A stretch of 64,000 nucleotides of DNA from a bacterium (GTDB lineage: Bacteria; Planctomycetota; UBA1135; UBA2386): contig JAUILN010000020.1 of assembly GCA_030432695.1 (NCBI GenBank), forward strand, positions 124,001 through 188,000, written 5' to 3'. The notes beneath the pieces are model-generated. The model saw nothing but the letters and a program-made list of their open reading frames with translations. It did no database searches and was not told where the DNA came from. This document shows positions 20,701 to 29,720 of the stretch, piece after piece. Position 1 is the first letter of the stretch, and each line of letters begins with the position of its first letter. The translations under genes were made by a program, and so were the position numbers.

Positions 20701-20780
20701 GACTGGAGATGTGGAGTCGGGGCCTGGGCGACGAGTGGCAGGCACGTCGTCGCGGCCAGCAGGATGACGGCGCGAAGCAT
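17709..20780 (-). CDS. Secreted fungalysin-like (M36) metallopeptidase
   Basis: MLRAVILLAATTCLPLVAQ signal; propeptide-like region; YHEWGHGLDDRFGGISQVDGLSEGWGDILATY HExxH motif; C-terminal beta-rich domains. Confidence 0.82.
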   Translation of the reverse strand: MLRAVILLAATTCLPLVAQAPTPHLQSIADGWTGFVDRHGPNWSADWCPATATPKAITGPGLRVATGRVDDLATASRLARAVLTEHAGLLGLGNSAFVEDVAAPLERVHVFVYRQRFRDLEVIGGRADVRLHRTGVVSMFGSQAVAVPPDFDVRPSIDAGRARATAWQHLGQIAPALLFDEPGPANPADSAPQLVIHADVAALAPATPRLAWKVRVDSRRAASPTAALTVRDVYVGADDGTVLAEIDLVHRCAFGHDHIDGEPGPAHGASGPSATSHSATGGHLGRLLARRASSRANAPTTGVAPTALSGTVTAWLNRGASPLDALMELPLRGIRVDAGAVGSAFTDASGAFSIPYSGTAPVTLTVALGSGDVRHVAGGISPQQGTPARASVQAMPGVPMQIVLGQSSDNALQWSQPTVAWFVDDAREWIEGLVGPGAQLTQLSNIAATVNIAQECNAFYTQNTINFYAAGGSCNMSGYSSVIYHEWGHGLDDRFGGISQVDGLSEGWGDILATYRMDDPVVGRDFTTTGGFVRTALNNTTYPNGGFPPGGAPHPKGECFMGWAWDVRARLIASLGRATGVARAESIVVASIVANATNQPDAVREVFLLDDDDGNLTNGTPNYADLSAASRTRNLPHPQLILTDVTHTALGSTERVLTPRPVFALISPRQGTVNGVSVVYRVGTTPGRRRMQPTGIPNQFVALLPGVAAPETISYWFDIDHSSGLPQRFPLTDEIEFGVGRQEQVLMEHFDSPGPNGWASTGSNDEWQRAAPRGLSGSSLGVNWRDPASAVSSPNVYGTDLGMPGNGAYEWFSDQTLVSPALDFTGRTNVRLRFQRWLTLGPLDSAAIRANGTQAWGGTGVADTGWSMQEVALPGAANRANVRIEFNLRSLLPFNLGGWNLDDVEVTSLSGVPNPPVEFRVTPAQIGLGATATVDLRGAPQAPVAIILGTNAGPLNVPGIGDLEVGGSLSSLVGSFDANGALRFSFRAPSAPALRGSLSFAHALQYAGGQVELSNPMVMLLGD

Positions 20781-20961
20781 GGTGGTGGTGGAATGCAGGG
20801 ATCGTGGGGCTATGGCCGTGGTGGATGCCGCGATGAGGTGGGTTTCGCGGGCAGGGCCCAGAGAGCAGGGCCGAGCATGTTCGCAGACCGGCGGCGTCTT
20901 GACGAGGGACCCCCCATCCGCGGGCGGGCGCATCCGGGGCCCGGCGGCCGTCTCGCCGGAG

Positions 20962-21549
20962 TCAGGCCCGCAGCGCCGACAGCGTCGCTTCGATCACGCC
21001 GCGGGAGAACGACGGCGAATCCATGACTCGGCCGGTGACCGCGAGACCTTGCAGGGTGGCCAGGACCATCCGTGCATGGCTACGGGTCGAGCCGTGGGGT
21101 GTCAGTTCCCCGGCGTCGCGGGCGGCGCGCAGCGCGTCGTGCAGCAGGTCTTCGACCCTGCGGAGGTGCAGGCGGAACAGTGCCGCGAACTGGGGGTCGT
21201 CCTGGCAGGTCTGGGCCGCGCCCACCGCGAACAGGCAGCCCCAGTTGCCTTGCTCGGCGCACTCCCGCTGCCGTCGCCGCAGCATGCGGCCCACCGCGGC
21301 GATCCGGCTGGAGCCGTGCGCGAGTTCGGTCCGCAGGATCTCGAGCTGCCGGTCGGAGTAGCGCTCGACCGCGCGCGTGAAGAGTCCCCGCTTGTCCCCG
21401 AACGTGTCGTAGAGGCTCTTCCGGGCGATGCCCATCGTGCCGAGCAGCTCGGCCAGGCCGGCGGCCGCGTAGCCCTTGGAGCCGAAGCACTCGATCGCGG
21501 CGTCGAGTGCCGCGTCGGGATCGAACGACTTCGCGGGTCCGCGCGGCAT
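20962..21549 (-). CDS. TetR family transcriptional regulator
   Basis: FDPDAALDAAIECFGSKGYAAAGLAELLGTMGIARKSLYDTFGDKRGLFTRAVERY. Confidence 0.92.
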   Translation of the reverse strand: MPRGPAKSFDPDAALDAAIECFGSKGYAAAGLAELLGTMGIARKSLYDTFGDKRGLFTRAVERYSDRQLEILRTELAHGSSRIAAVGRMLRRRQRECAEQGNWGCLFAVGAAQTCQDDPQFAALFRLHLRRVEDLLHDALRAARDAGELTPHGSTRSHARMVLATLQGLAVTGRVMDSPSFSRGVIEATLSALRA

Positions 21550-21600
21550 GGGAGGAGTCTCGGGAACCGAAACCGGTCGGTCACGGTGGAAGCGCGCGCC

Positions 21601-22218
21601 TCAGCGACCTTCCGAGCGTTCCACGTCGACCACTCCGCCCGAGTCGCCCTCTTGAACGCCACCGACGTCCGGGTCGATCCGGTCGAGCAAGTACTTGACT
21701 TCGAACTCGTTCTCGAAGCCCGTGTTCGGGTCGCGCATCGTCAGCGAGCCGGTGCCCTCCAACTGATCGCCCTCCGCGTTGATGGCGAGAGTCAGCAGCC
21801 AGCTCATCCCGCTCGGAACGAGGTCGTTGGAGACCGGCGATTCGTAGCTGTAGCCGAAGACGACGGTCTCGTCGGTCACGTCGTTCTCGTATTGGATGAG
21901 CGGGAGACCCAGATCTGCCTCGATGCCGCTCTGCGACAAGTCCCGGAGCAATCCGCCTGGCGCCTGGCGCGAGCGGACGAAGCCGCGCCGGTTCGCGCCG
22001 CTTTCGATCGTCACCAGGTCGCCCTCGACGATCACGTACTCGAGGCCGTTCCCGGGTGGAGGGGTTCGCGGCAGGATCCGAGCCGCGCGGACCCGCCAAC
22101 GTCCCGCCGGGCGCACCTTGGCCGGCGGCTTCACGCCGTCGGAGCTGCTGCAGCCCGACAACATGCAGAACAGGGCCGCGAAGCCCAGGATGCACAGGAC
22201 GATGAGAGGGCGGGACAT
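21601..22218 (-). CDS. Hypothetical lipoprotein
   Basis: MSRPLIVLCILGFAALFCMLSGCSSSDG lipobox-like signal; 205 aa. Confidence 0.7.
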   Translation of the reverse strand: MSRPLIVLCILGFAALFCMLSGCSSSDGVKPPAKVRPAGRWRVRAARILPRTPPPGNGLEYVIVEGDLVTIESGANRRGFVRSRQAPGGLLRDLSQSGIEADLGLPLIQYENDVTDETVVFGYSYESPVSNDLVPSGMSWLLTLAINAEGDQLEGTGSLTMRDPNTGFENEFEVKYLLDRIDPDVGGVQEGDSGGVVDVERSEGR

Positions 22219-22270
22219 GCCGAGGAACGTGTGTACCCGAGCCGGCGGGGGCGCGCCAGACCGGGTCGGG

Positions 22271-24628
22271 TCAACGAGGTCTCGTCAGAGGCTCCTCGGG
22301 CGGTTCGACGAGATGGATGATCGGCCGGATTCCGATGTAGCCGATCGCCTCGGGAGGGGCGAAGGCCCGGTAGGCGAGCTGGCTGGTTTCGGCCAGCTCC
22401 GAGATGTTGCCGCCCCGGCAGGCCCGCTCGGAGGTCAGGTCGCCGCGGTCGATCCGGCCGCGCAGCCCGTCGCCGTCTCGCGGCTCCGCATCGTCCTTCT
22501 CGGCATCTCGCTCGAGACACCATTCCCGGACGTTGCCGATGACGTCGTGGAGCCCGAACGCGTTCGGGTCGTAGGTCCCGACCGGCGAGAACAGGAAGAA
22601 GCCATCGTCCCAGGGCTCGTGCCCACCCTCGGTCTCCTGATTGAGCCGGCGCAATCCGCGCCGTGCCGCCTCGTCGCTCAGATTGCCGATCCGGGCCAGG
22701 TCCTTGGATTCCGAGGTGCCGGGCCATGGCGTGGTGCTGCCGGCGGCGGCGGCGTGCTCCCATTGCGCCTCGGTCGGCAGGGACATGCCGTGTAGGCGGA
22801 GCAATGCATCCGCCATGTCCCAGCTCACGTCGGAGACGGGGTATTGGTTGGGAGCTTCGATATCGGTGCGGGCCCGCGCGCCGACCATGCGCTGCCATTG
22901 CGCGTAGTCGATCTCGTACTTGGACACGAAGTACGGGTCCAGCCGGAGCTCGCAGCGCGGTGAGTCGTACAGATGCGGGTCGCCGCTCGCGCTCCCCACC
23001 TGGGTGTCGCCGCCCGCCAGCAGCACGAACACGAGTCCGAGATCCGCGTCCAGCGGTCCGGCCACCGGTCGATCGATGCGTCGGTGATCCGGTTCCGCGG
23101 ACGGCAGATGGTGGAATTGCCAGAGGCCGTTGTCGGGCTGTGGGCCGAGCGGCAGGAGCGTCGGCAGCCTCGGTACGACGAGACCGGCATAGGGCTGGTC
23201 GCTGCCCTCGGCGCAGGCGTCGAGTTCGAAGCGCTCCCAGGCTGCGGCATGGAAGCGTGCGAACTCCGGGTCGACCTCCAGCTCGAGCTGCTCCGCGCCG
23301 AGATCGATGCCACCACTGCGCAGCGTGGCGTCGTAGGCGAGGTCCTGGAAGGCCCGGAGGTCGGCCTCCCGCTCGGCGAGCAGTCGCTGGAACTCCTCCT
23401 CGTTGGTCGGGGCGAGTTCGGGGTCCTGGAACAACCACCGGTTCACGGTCGATAGCGCGCTGAGCGAGACCAGCAGCTGGCGACGCAGCACCTTGCGGGT
23501 CTCCGACCGCGCCTCGCGCTCCTTGTCGGCGGAGGCCTCGGCGGCTTGCCACGCGCTGAGACTGAACAGCAGCGATCCGAACAGGGCCACCAGCACGACC
23601 ATCGCCACCGCCGCCGGGCCGCGATACCGCCGCACCAGTTTGCCGAACCGGTAGCCGAAGCCCGGTGGCCCGGCGCTCACGGGCTCGGCGGTCAGGTGGC
23701 GCCGCAGATCCTCGGCGAGTTCGGACGCGGTCTGGTAGCGGCGGCTGCGGTCGCGCTGCAACGCGCGCAGCGTGATCCACTCCAGGTCGCCGCGGATCGC
23801 CTTCCGTAATCTCGGCAGGGTCGTGGAGCGGTTGGTCGCGATTCCCTGGGTCGTCGGGTTGCTGCCGACCAGGCGCGAGGTCGGCGAGGGCGCCTCCTCC
23901 TCGACGATGCGCCGCAGCATCTCCAACTTGCCACCCTTCAGGTGCTGCGAGCTGCTCACCGGTCGGTCGCCGACCAGCATTTCGAACAGCAGCACGCCGA
24001 GCGAGAACACGTCGGAGCGGGTGTCGATGTCGAGCGGTTCCAGCGAGGCCTGCTCGGGGCTCATGTACTCCGGCGTGCCGATCAGCGCGCCGCGCTGGGT
24101 GTGCATGTCGGAGCCGTCGCGCTCGGTGGCGCCCCGGGCCAGGCCGAAGTCGATGATCTTCGGCACCGGCTGGCCGCCCTGGTCGGTGACCAGCACGTTG
24201 GACGGCTTCAGGTCGCGGTGGACGATGCCCTTCAGGTGGGCGTGCTGCACGCCCTCGCAGACCTTGCGCATCAACTCCAGCCGCTCGGCGACGCCCAGCC
24301 GATTGCGGTCGCAGTAGTCGGTGATGCTGACGCCCCGCACCAGCTCCATCACCAGGAAGGGCTCGCCGTCGTCGGTCTCGCCGGCGTCGTAGACCCTCGC
24401 GATGTGGTCGTGCTCCATCGACGCGAGAGCCTGGCGTTCCTCCAGGAAGCGCCGCCGCGCCGAGGAACCCTCGCCGATCAGCTCGTGCACGACCTTCAGC
24501 GCGACCCGGCGACGCACCGGCTCGGTCTGCTCCGCGACGTAGACGACCCCCATCCCGCCGCTGCCTAGCTCGTCGAGGATCCGGTATCGTCCGATGCGGT
24601 CAGGTCGCTGCCTGGAGCCTTCCACCAT
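22271..24628 (-). CDS. Serine/threonine protein kinase fused to a SUMF1/FGE-sulfatase domain
   Basis: GSGGMGVVYVAEQ, HRDLKPSNVLV, DFGLARG, GTPEYMSPEQA; C-terminal YPVSDVSWDMADALLRLHGMSLPTEAQWEHAAAAG...NAFGLHDVIGNVREWCLE. Confidence 0.93.
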   Translation of the reverse strand: MVEGSRQRPDRIGRYRILDELGSGGMGVVYVAEQTEPVRRRVALKVVHELIGEGSSARRRFLEERQALASMEHDHIARVYDAGETDDGEPFLVMELVRGVSITDYCDRNRLGVAERLELMRKVCEGVQHAHLKGIVHRDLKPSNVLVTDQGGQPVPKIIDFGLARGATERDGSDMHTQRGALIGTPEYMSPEQASLEPLDIDTRSDVFSLGVLLFEMLVGDRPVSSSQHLKGGKLEMLRRIVEEEAPSPTSRLVGSNPTTQGIATNRSTTLPRLRKAIRGDLEWITLRALQRDRSRRYQTASELAEDLRRHLTAEPVSAGPPGFGYRFGKLVRRYRGPAAVAMVVLVALFGSLLFSLSAWQAAEASADKEREARSETRKVLRRQLLVSLSALSTVNRWLFQDPELAPTNEEEFQRLLAEREADLRAFQDLAYDATLRSGGIDLGAEQLELEVDPEFARFHAAAWERFELDACAEGSDQPYAGLVVPRLPTLLPLGPQPDNGLWQFHHLPSAEPDHRRIDRPVAGPLDADLGLVFVLLAGGDTQVGSASGDPHLYDSPRCELRLDPYFVSKYEIDYAQWQRMVGARARTDIEAPNQYPVSDVSWDMADALLRLHGMSLPTEAQWEHAAAAGSTTPWPGTSESKDLARIGNLSDEAARRGLRRLNQETEGGHEPWDDGFFLFSPVGTYDPNAFGLHDVIGNVREWCLERDAEKDDAEPRDGDGLRGRIDRGDLTSERACRGGNISELAETSQLAYRAFAPPEAIGYIGIRPIIHLVEPPEEPLTRPR

Positions 24629-24682
24629 CAGGGGTCAATCTAGGCGGACGACCCCGGCGCCCCGTCAGGAAAACCAGAACCC

Positions 24683-25381
24683 ATGCTGTTCGGACGGCAC
24701 GAGAACCACATCCACTACTTCCGCACCTTGAAGGGCGTGGTCGGCATGCTCGCCGCACCCGAGCACACCGAATCGGTGTTCGACATCGAGGACGGTCTCC
24801 GGGAGATCGAGGCCAGCAAGCGGATGATCGAGCACCTCCGCGGCTTCTCCGAGGTCCGCGAGATGATCGACTCGCGCTGGCTGGCCCAGGAGGACAAGGA
24901 CCTCGACCGGCTGGGCGCCTTGGCCGAGGGCTCGCTCGGCCGGGTCTTCGCCGACCACATCCGGACCAACGGCTTCGATCCGGACTACTACCGCCGCCTC
25001 GAGATCGTCGACGACGTCACCTACGTGATGATGCGCGTCCGCCAGACCCACGACCTGTGGCATTGCCTGACGGGCTTCGGAGTCGACCGGATCGGCGAGC
25101 TGGCGCTGAAGGCGTTCGAGCTGGCGCAGCTGCGGCGACCGATGGCGGCGGTGATCACCTCCGGTGGTGTGCTGCGGTTCCTGCTCAAGGATCCCGACCA
25201 GCTCGGTGAGGTGCTCCGCGGGATCTCGCAGGGATACCGCCTGGGCCTCGCCGCGCACCCGCTGCTGGCGTGCAAGTGGGAGGAGGACTGGGAGAAGCCG
25301 GTGGCGCAGTGGCGCGCCGAGTTGAACATCGACCCCGACCTCGCGGATCCGGATCGGGTGGCCTACCGTCCGGAGGGGTGA
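24683..25381 (+). CDS. COQ4 family ubiquinone-biosynthesis-like protein
   Basis: FADHIRTNGFDPDYYRRLEIVDDVTYVMMRVRQTHDLWHCLTGFGVDRIGELALKAFELAQ matches the HDxWHxxTG signature of COQ4. Confidence 0.88.
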   Translation: MLFGRHENHIHYFRTLKGVVGMLAAPEHTESVFDIEDGLREIEASKRMIEHLRGFSEVREMIDSRWLAQEDKDLDRLGALAEGSLGRVFADHIRTNGFDPDYYRRLEIVDDVTYVMMRVRQTHDLWHCLTGFGVDRIGELALKAFELAQLRRPMAAVITSGGVLRFLLKDPDQLGEVLRGISQGYRLGLAAHPLLACKWEEDWEKPVAQWRAELNIDPDLADPDRVAYRPEG

Positions 25382-25794
25382 TCGCCTGCGCGTTCGATCG
25401 CTTCGGGTTCGGACAGCGTGCGCGATCGCGGTAGCCGACAGTGCTGGTCGACCTCTCGACCCATGCGCCCGGTGAGGAACAGCCAGAACATCTTGAACTC
25501 CGCCATCAGCGACCAGCGGATGTAGCTCCAGGTCGCGGGCCGATTGCGTTCGAACACGAAGTGGCCGGTCCACGCCAACGCATAGGCGACCACCGGTGCG
25601 ACCGCCAGCAGCGCCCATTGACCGGTCCAGACGACGTAGCCGAGGATCGCGATCGTCACGAGGGCGGCGGCGTAATGCAGCACGCGGCAGAGCAGCTGGC
25701 TGTGTTCGCCCACGTAGAACGGCCAGAACTCTTCGAAGCTCTGGTAGCGCTGGTGCTCGTCGGTCATCCGGAGAGGGGTGGTGAGCAGGGACAT
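25363..25794 (-). CDS. DUF962/Mpo1-like membrane protein
   Basis: YQSFEEFWPFYVGEHSQLLCRVLHYAAALVTIAILGYVVW...YALAWTGHFVFERNRPATWSYIRWSLMAEFKMFWLFLTGRM. Confidence 0.9.
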   Translation of the reverse strand: MSLLTTPLRMTDEHQRYQSFEEFWPFYVGEHSQLLCRVLHYAAALVTIAILGYVVWTGQWALLAVAPVVAYALAWTGHFVFERNRPATWSYIRWSLMAEFKMFWLFLTGRMGREVDQHCRLPRSRTLSEPEAIERAGDHPSGR

Positions 25795-25858
25795 GGGCCA
25801 GGGTAGTGCCCGCCCTTGCCGCGGTCACGCCGTGCCGGGGACGCTTCTCGGAGTCCGG

Positions 25859-26824
25859 TCAGCGCACCGCGGCCTGGATGATCGAGATCCTCGGCGACTT
25901 CGAGGAGTCCTCCGCGTCGATCCGCACCGTGCCACCCACCGGCAACGTCCACGACTCGGGCCGATGCCCGAACGGCAGGCCGGCGACGATCGGGCAACGC
26001 ACGTCGGCGAGGCGCTCGCGGATCACCTCGGACGTCGGCTCGTGCTCGCTCGCCAGCGGCGTGTCCTCGGCGTGGAAGTCGCCGAGCAGCACCCCGGCGC
26101 AGCGCTCGAACACCCCGGCGGCGCGGAGCTGCGTCAGCATCCGGTCGACGCGGTACGGCGCCTCCTCGATGTCCTCGAGGAACAGGATCCGCCCGCTGCA
26201 ATCGATCTCGTCGGGGGTGCCCATCAGGGCGACCACCAGGCTGAGGTTGCCGCCGACCAGCTCGGCCTCGACGCGGCCTTCGCGGAGCACGTGCGGGCGG
26301 GGACCCAGCGCGCTGCCCGGCAGCTCGGGGGCCTCGCTCGCGTCCATCAACAGCCGCTGCTGCAGGCGCTCCATCGCCGCCCCCATCGCGAACGCCTCGC
26401 TGGTGGCGACCATCGGACCGTGCAGGCCGAGCAGCCCGATGCGGCGGAATGCCGCGGCGAGGATGGCGGTGATGTCGCTGTAGCCGAGGATCGGCTTGGG
26501 ATCCCGCTTCAGCGGCGCGAAGTCGAGCAGGTGCAGGATCCGCGTCGCGCCATAGCCGCCGCGGGTGCACAGGATCCCGCGGATCTCCGGGTCGGCGAAC
26601 GCGCGCTGCAGGTCGGCCGCCCGGCCGGCGTCGGAGCCGGCCAGGTAGCCGTGTTCCTCCAGGGCGTGCTCGCTCAGTTCCGGGCGGAGGCCGAGGGCGC
26701 GGAGGCGGTCCATGCCGCGCTCCAGGTTCGGCAGCGCCGACTTGCGGATCGGGCCGGCCGGGGAGACCACCGCGACGCGGTCCCCGCGGCGGAGCGCCTT
26801 GGGATGCAGCACCATGCCCGCCAT
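25859..26824 (-). CDS. ldcA: LD-carboxypeptidase (peptidase family S66)
   Basis: LRRGDRVAVVSPAGPI...RGILCTRGGYGATRILHLLDF...ILGYSDITAILAAAFRRIGLLGLHGPMV. Confidence 0.9.
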   Translation of the reverse strand: MAGMVLHPKALRRGDRVAVVSPAGPIRKSALPNLERGMDRLRALGLRPELSEHALEEHGYLAGSDAGRAADLQRAFADPEIRGILCTRGGYGATRILHLLDFAPLKRDPKPILGYSDITAILAAAFRRIGLLGLHGPMVATSEAFAMGAAMERLQQRLLMDASEAPELPGSALGPRPHVLREGRVEAELVGGNLSLVVALMGTPDEIDCSGRILFLEDIEEAPYRVDRMLTQLRAAGVFERCAGVLLGDFHAEDTPLASEHEPTSEVIRERLADVRCPIVAGLPFGHRPESWTLPVGGTVRIDAEDSSKSPRISIIQAAVR

Positions 26825-26848
26825 CGTCGCACGGCGGGTGGTCGGTGC

Positions 26849-29590
26849 TCAATCGGCGTCCGCGTCGTCGCCCTTCTTGGCGGTCGCCTTCTTCTTGCTG
26901 CCCTTCTTCTTCGCGGCCTTCTTCTTGGTCGCCTTCTTCTTGGCGCTCTTCTTCTTCCGGCCGCCGCCCTTCGCCGCCTTCTCGGCCAGCAGGTCGACCG
27001 CGCGCTCGAGGGTCATGTCCTCGGGCTTCTCGTCCTTGGGCAGCGACTGGTGCACCTCGCCGTCGGAGACGTACGGGCCGTAGCGCCCGTCCAGCACCCG
27101 CACCGGCTTCTCGCTCTCGGGGTGTGCGCCGAGTTCCTTGAGCACCTTGGCCGCCGACGCGCCGCGCCGGCCGCGCTGCTTGGGTTGGGCGAACAGCTCC
27201 TTGGCCCGCTCCAGGCTCACCTTCAGCAGATGGTCCTCGGCGGTCAGGCTGCGGGTCGCGGCACCACACTTCAGGTAGGGGCCGAAGCGGCCGTTGTAGG
27301 CCTTCACCTCGTGGGTCTCGCCGGCACCCGGCTCGCCTTCGGGCAGGGTCAGTTCGCCGAGCGTACGGGGCAGCGCGAGGCATTGCAGGGCCTCGGCCAG
27401 CGTCACCGTCTCGGGATCCATGTCCTTGAGCAGCGAGGCCATCTTCGGCTTCTCGCCGTCGAGCTTCTCGGGGTCGCCGAGCTGGAAGTAGGGACCGAAT
27501 CGGCCGACCTTCACGAACACCTCGAGGCCGGTGTCCGGATCGCTACCGAGCGACTGCGGGCCGGCCTTGGCCTTGGCGACCAGGTCGTGGGCGAGTTCCT
27601 GGGTCAGTTCGTCGGGCGCGAGTTCGTCGGGGAGCGAGGCGCTGGTCGTACCGCAGGCCAGGAACGGACCATAGCGACCGACCCGCACTTCGATCTTGTC
27701 GCCCTCGAACGGTTCGAAGTCGAACTCGTCGACCGTGCAGACCTCGCGCGGGTCGATCTTCTCCTGCACGTCGGCGAGCTGGTCGCGCAGGCCGGGATGC
27801 CCATTGCCCGACCAGAACGACTTCAGGTAGGCCAGCCGCTGCTTGCGGCCGTTGCTGATCTCGTCGAGGTCGTTCTCCATCCTCGCGGTGAACGCGTAGT
27901 CCACCAGCGACTGCAGATAGCGATCGAGCAGCTTCGTCACCGCGAAGGCGGTGAAGCTCGGCACCAGCGCCTGGCCCTTCTTGAAGCAGTATTCGCGGCC
28001 CAGGATCGTGTCGATGATCGACGCGTAGGTCGACGGCCGGCCGATACCGAGGCGCTCCATCTCGCGGACCAGCGTGGCCTCGGTGAGGCGCGCGGGCGCC
28101 TTGGTGGTGTGGCCGGCGAGTTCGAGTTCGCGGGTCGTGCACTGCTGACCCTCCTCGACCTGCGGCAGCAGCTTGTCCTGCGAGTCGCCGGCACCGTCGG
28201 CTTCGTCGCTCTGCTGGGCGTAGGCCAGCCGGTAGCCCGGGAATTCGATGATCCGGCCCGAGGTCTGGAAGCGCGCGTCGTCGACCCGCAGCACCAGGGT
28301 GGTGCGCTTGCCGGTCGCGTCCTTCATCTGGCAGGCGACCGTGCGCTTCCAGATCAGCTCGTAGACCTTGCGCTCGTCGGGACCCATCTCGGCACCGAGC
28401 GATTCGGGATCGCGGAACTCGGAGCCGGCCGGACGGATCGCCTCGTGCGCCTCCTGGGCGTTCTTCACCTTGTTGGCGTAGACGCGCGGTTCGGCGGGCA
28501 CGTATTGCGGGCCATAGCGGTCGGCCACCAGCGTGCGCGCCGCCTGCACCGCCTCGTTCGACAGGGTCGTCGAGTCGGTCCGCATGTAGGTGATGTAGCC
28601 GTTCTCGTAGAGGCGCTGGGCGGCGCGCATCGTGCGGCGCGCCGGGAAGCCGAGCTTGCGGCCGGCGTCCTGCTGCAGGGTGCTGGTGGTGAACGGCGCG
28701 TAGGGCTTCTCGGTGAACGGCTTCTGCTCGAGGCTCTCGACCTCGGCGGGCTGGCCCTCCAGCCGGGCGACGAGGTCCTTGGCGGCCTGTTCGTTCAGGT
28801 GCAGGCGGTCGGAGCTCTTGTCGAGCAGCTTGCCGGTGTCGGGGTCGAAGTCCTTGCCGACCGCGAGTCGCTGCTGGGCGACCGAGACCAGCGTCGCCTG
28901 GAAGGGATCCTGGTCCTTGCCGTCCTTGGACTTCGGCGCCTCGAAGGTGCCGGTCAGGTCCCAGTAGTCGGTCGGCACGAAGCGGATCCGCTCGCGTTCC
29001 CGCTCGACCACCAGCCGCACCGCCACGCTCTGCACCCGACCCGCCGACAGCCGCGGCTTGATCTTCTTCCACAGCAGCGGCGAGACCTCGTAGCCATAGA
29101 GCCTGTCGACCAGGCGGCGAGTCTCCTGCGCCTCGACCAGGTCCATGTCGATGTCGCGCGGGTTCTCCAGGCTGTGGAGGATCGCGGTCTTGGTGATCTC
29201 GTGGAACACCAGCCGCTTGACTTCGCCCTTCGGCTTCAGCTCCTCGACGAGGTGCCAGGAGATCGACTCGCCCTCGCGGTCTTCATCGGTCGCGAGGTAG
29301 ACGGTGCCGGCGTCCTTCACCAACGCCTTGAGCTTCTTGATGTGCTCCTTCTTGTCCTTCGGGACCACGTAGAGCGGGGCGAAGTCGTTCTCGATGTCGA
29401 TGCCGACCCGCGACCACTTCTCCTTCTTGACCTTGGCGGGTACCTCGGAAGCATTGGCCGGCAGGTCGCGGATGTGGCCGACCGAGGCCTCGATCACGTA
29501 GTCCTTGCCGAGATACTTGGCGATCGTCCGGGCCTTGGCCGGGGACTCGACGATCACGACGGCCTTCTGCGCCTTGGTCTTGGATGCCAT
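26849..29590 (-). CDS. topA: DNA topoisomerase I with lysine-rich C-terminal tail
   Basis: KAVVIVESPAKARTIAKYLG, DREGESISWHLVEEL, SAGRVQSVAVRLVVERE, MRTDSTTLS; tail RKKKSAKKKATKKKAAKKKGSKKKATAKK. Start chosen at MASKTKAQKAVV. Confidence 0.96.
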   Translation of the reverse strand: MASKTKAQKAVVIVESPAKARTIAKYLGKDYVIEASVGHIRDLPANASEVPAKVKKEKWSRVGIDIENDFAPLYVVPKDKKEHIKKLKALVKDAGTVYLATDEDREGESISWHLVEELKPKGEVKRLVFHEITKTAILHSLENPRDIDMDLVEAQETRRLVDRLYGYEVSPLLWKKIKPRLSAGRVQSVAVRLVVERERERIRFVPTDYWDLTGTFEAPKSKDGKDQDPFQATLVSVAQQRLAVGKDFDPDTGKLLDKSSDRLHLNEQAAKDLVARLEGQPAEVESLEQKPFTEKPYAPFTTSTLQQDAGRKLGFPARRTMRAAQRLYENGYITYMRTDSTTLSNEAVQAARTLVADRYGPQYVPAEPRVYANKVKNAQEAHEAIRPAGSEFRDPESLGAEMGPDERKVYELIWKRTVACQMKDATGKRTTLVLRVDDARFQTSGRIIEFPGYRLAYAQQSDEADGAGDSQDKLLPQVEEGQQCTTRELELAGHTTKAPARLTEATLVREMERLGIGRPSTYASIIDTILGREYCFKKGQALVPSFTAFAVTKLLDRYLQSLVDYAFTARMENDLDEISNGRKQRLAYLKSFWSGNGHPGLRDQLADVQEKIDPREVCTVDEFDFEPFEGDKIEVRVGRYGPFLACGTTSASLPDELAPDELTQELAHDLVAKAKAGPQSLGSDPDTGLEVFVKVGRFGPYFQLGDPEKLDGEKPKMASLLKDMDPETVTLAEALQCLALPRTLGELTLPEGEPGAGETHEVKAYNGRFGPYLKCGAATRSLTAEDHLLKVSLERAKELFAQPKQRGRRGASAAKVLKELGAHPESEKPVRVLDGRYGPYVSDGEVHQSLPKDEKPEDMTLERAVDLLAEKAAKGGGRKKKSAKKKATKKKAAKKKGSKKKATAKKGDDADAD

Positions 29591-29720
29591 GGGTTGGGGC
29601 GGCACTTGTTAGGCGGGGCGGTCCGGGGGTGTCAACCGTGGAGGGGAATCGGGAGGCGCCGGTTCCGGGTGCGCCAGGGCCCGTTGCATCGGCCGGGCCC
29701 GGGCGGGAGCATGAGCGAGC

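Noticed and set aside
20981-24568. Plus-strand ORFs over the TetR, lipoprotein and kinase region
   Set aside because: Shadow ORFs; minus-strand genes have clear motifs.
26860-26965. CTTCTTCTTG-rich tract as a possible CRISPR or tandem-repeat array
   Set aside because: It encodes the lysine-rich topoisomerase tail in frame; no spacer structure.
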